Origin: Phycomyces blakesleeanus NRRL 1555(-)
Taxonomy: Eukaryota; Mucoromycota; Mucoromycetes; Mucorales; Phycomycetaceae
DNA: 64,000 bases
Reading direction: 5' to 3'
Assembly: GCF_001638985.1 (NCBI RefSeq)
Contig: NW_017265141.1
Coordinates: 489,001 to 553,000 of the forward strand
Below, in pieces: positions 63,100-64,000 of the stretch. The stretch's first letter is position 1. The number at the start of each line of letters is the position of its first letter. The translations under genes were made by a program, and so were the position numbers. The notes under the pieces were generated by a model. That model worked only from the letters and a program-made list of their open reading frames with translations. It had not been told where the DNA came from and made no database searches.

Positions 63100-64000
63100 G
63101 GCAACAAATAAGGAAGTAGTAGTAACGGTTGATAATTATGATAATATTGTTGCTATGGTGAATATATATAAAAGCTAAAAAATTAAAAAAAAATAAAAGT
63201 GTAAAAAAAAATGTAAAATAAAAATAAAAATAAAATGAAAATGTAAAATAAAAATAAAAATAAAATAAAAATAAAATGAAAATGAAAATGAAAATGAAAA
63301 TGAAAATGAAAATGAAAAGAGAGGGATTGATATATTGTATTCGATATAATTGAAATGATTTGTAATGAATTGTTATGAGCTCTTTATGAAAGTGATATGG
63401 TTATTATATTTATGTATATTTATATATTTGTGTGTGTATATAAAAATGTATGTATTTATGTATAATGTATAATGTAGATATATAGATGTGTATATATGTA
63501 TATATATTGCAGGGCCAGTGAACGTTGGATTGACAGATCTGCAGGGTATATGGTTGAAGTTTATGAATAGCTACTATTGATTCATAAATATAATATAATA
63601 TAATAAAAAATAAAATAAAATAAAATAAAATAAAAAAGAGTGTTTGAAGAAATAAGAATAAGAATAAGAGAAAATAAAATAAAATAAAATGGTTGAATAG
63701 AAAGGATTTTTGTTACCAGGCCAAGTAAGTGACGTCTTTAAGTACAGAGGGTATTTTTTCTTTTTTCTTCTCTTGCCAAATAAAGAAGATTCTCGTAACT
63801 TTATATATATGTATTAACAATAGAATGAATAAGTGAATAAATAAATAAAGCGAATAGACATGTGCAAGTTAGAGAACGATATTTTACAACGATATTTTTT
63901 TTTAGGTTTTTTTTATATTTTTATTGTATTCTTATTTTGGTTCCAAGGAATAGGAATACGCTTATCCAATCAGAGTCGTCCTTATATTTCCTTATTATCA
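63100..64000. repeat. Upstream region of the zinc-finger gene with simple repeats
   Basis: AAAATA pentamer/hexamer runs (about 63190-63280), an AAAATG array (about 63276-63317), AAAAT arrays (about 63605-63640) and TATG-rich sequence. No gene is seen to the window end. The promoter of the zinc-finger gene must lie here. Confidence 0.6.

Overview
The window is nuclear DNA of a fungus and most likely of an early-diverging, Mucoromycota-type ('zygomycete') lineage. The evidence is AT-rich spacers full of simple repeats, many short introns (about 80 modelled here), fungal versions of housekeeping proteins, and one intron carrying the hallmarks of the minor (U12) spliceosome, which most Ascomycota and Basidiomycota have lost. 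The species cannot be fixed from the sequence alone. Exon models were built by hand. Every junction given keeps the reading frame open across the whole protein, and exon coordinates are in the entries.

Layout. 0.2-36.3 kb is a dense housekeeping block: TIM13 (-), a SUN-domain nuclear-envelope protein (+), a ~1 kb TIR transposable element, a questin-oxidase-like protein (-), an LRR protein with a Cys-rich tail (-), a COPI-associated/Tvp15-like membrane protein (-), a vezatin/Inp2-like protein (-), VPS16 with 20 exons (-), a Nup155/Nup170 protein lacking its C-terminal half (+), ribosomal protein S18 (-), a YNL010W-like HAD phosphatase (-), an RPA-interacting protein (+), a Ybp/Alf4/glomulin-family protein (+) and an Sds3-family Sin3/Rpd3 subunit (-). 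36.4-54.4 kb is an 18 kb gene desert with decayed reading frames, hairpins and a 7-bp minisatellite. 54.4-55.7 kb holds ITPA/HAM1 (+). 56.4-58.9 kb holds decayed or fragmentary coding sequence. 61.4-63.1 kb holds a four-finger C2H2 zinc-finger protein (-).

The genes do not form a pathway cluster. They serve general functions: mitochondrial import, nuclear envelope and pore, endosomal tethering, Golgi membrane, peroxisome/cortex tethering, translation, nucleotide sanitation and chromatin. The best candidates for novelty are splicing oddities (one AT-AC U12-type intron and four GC-AG introns), the truncated nucleoporin, two TIR elements, and a near-perfect 33-nt hairpin inside the desert.
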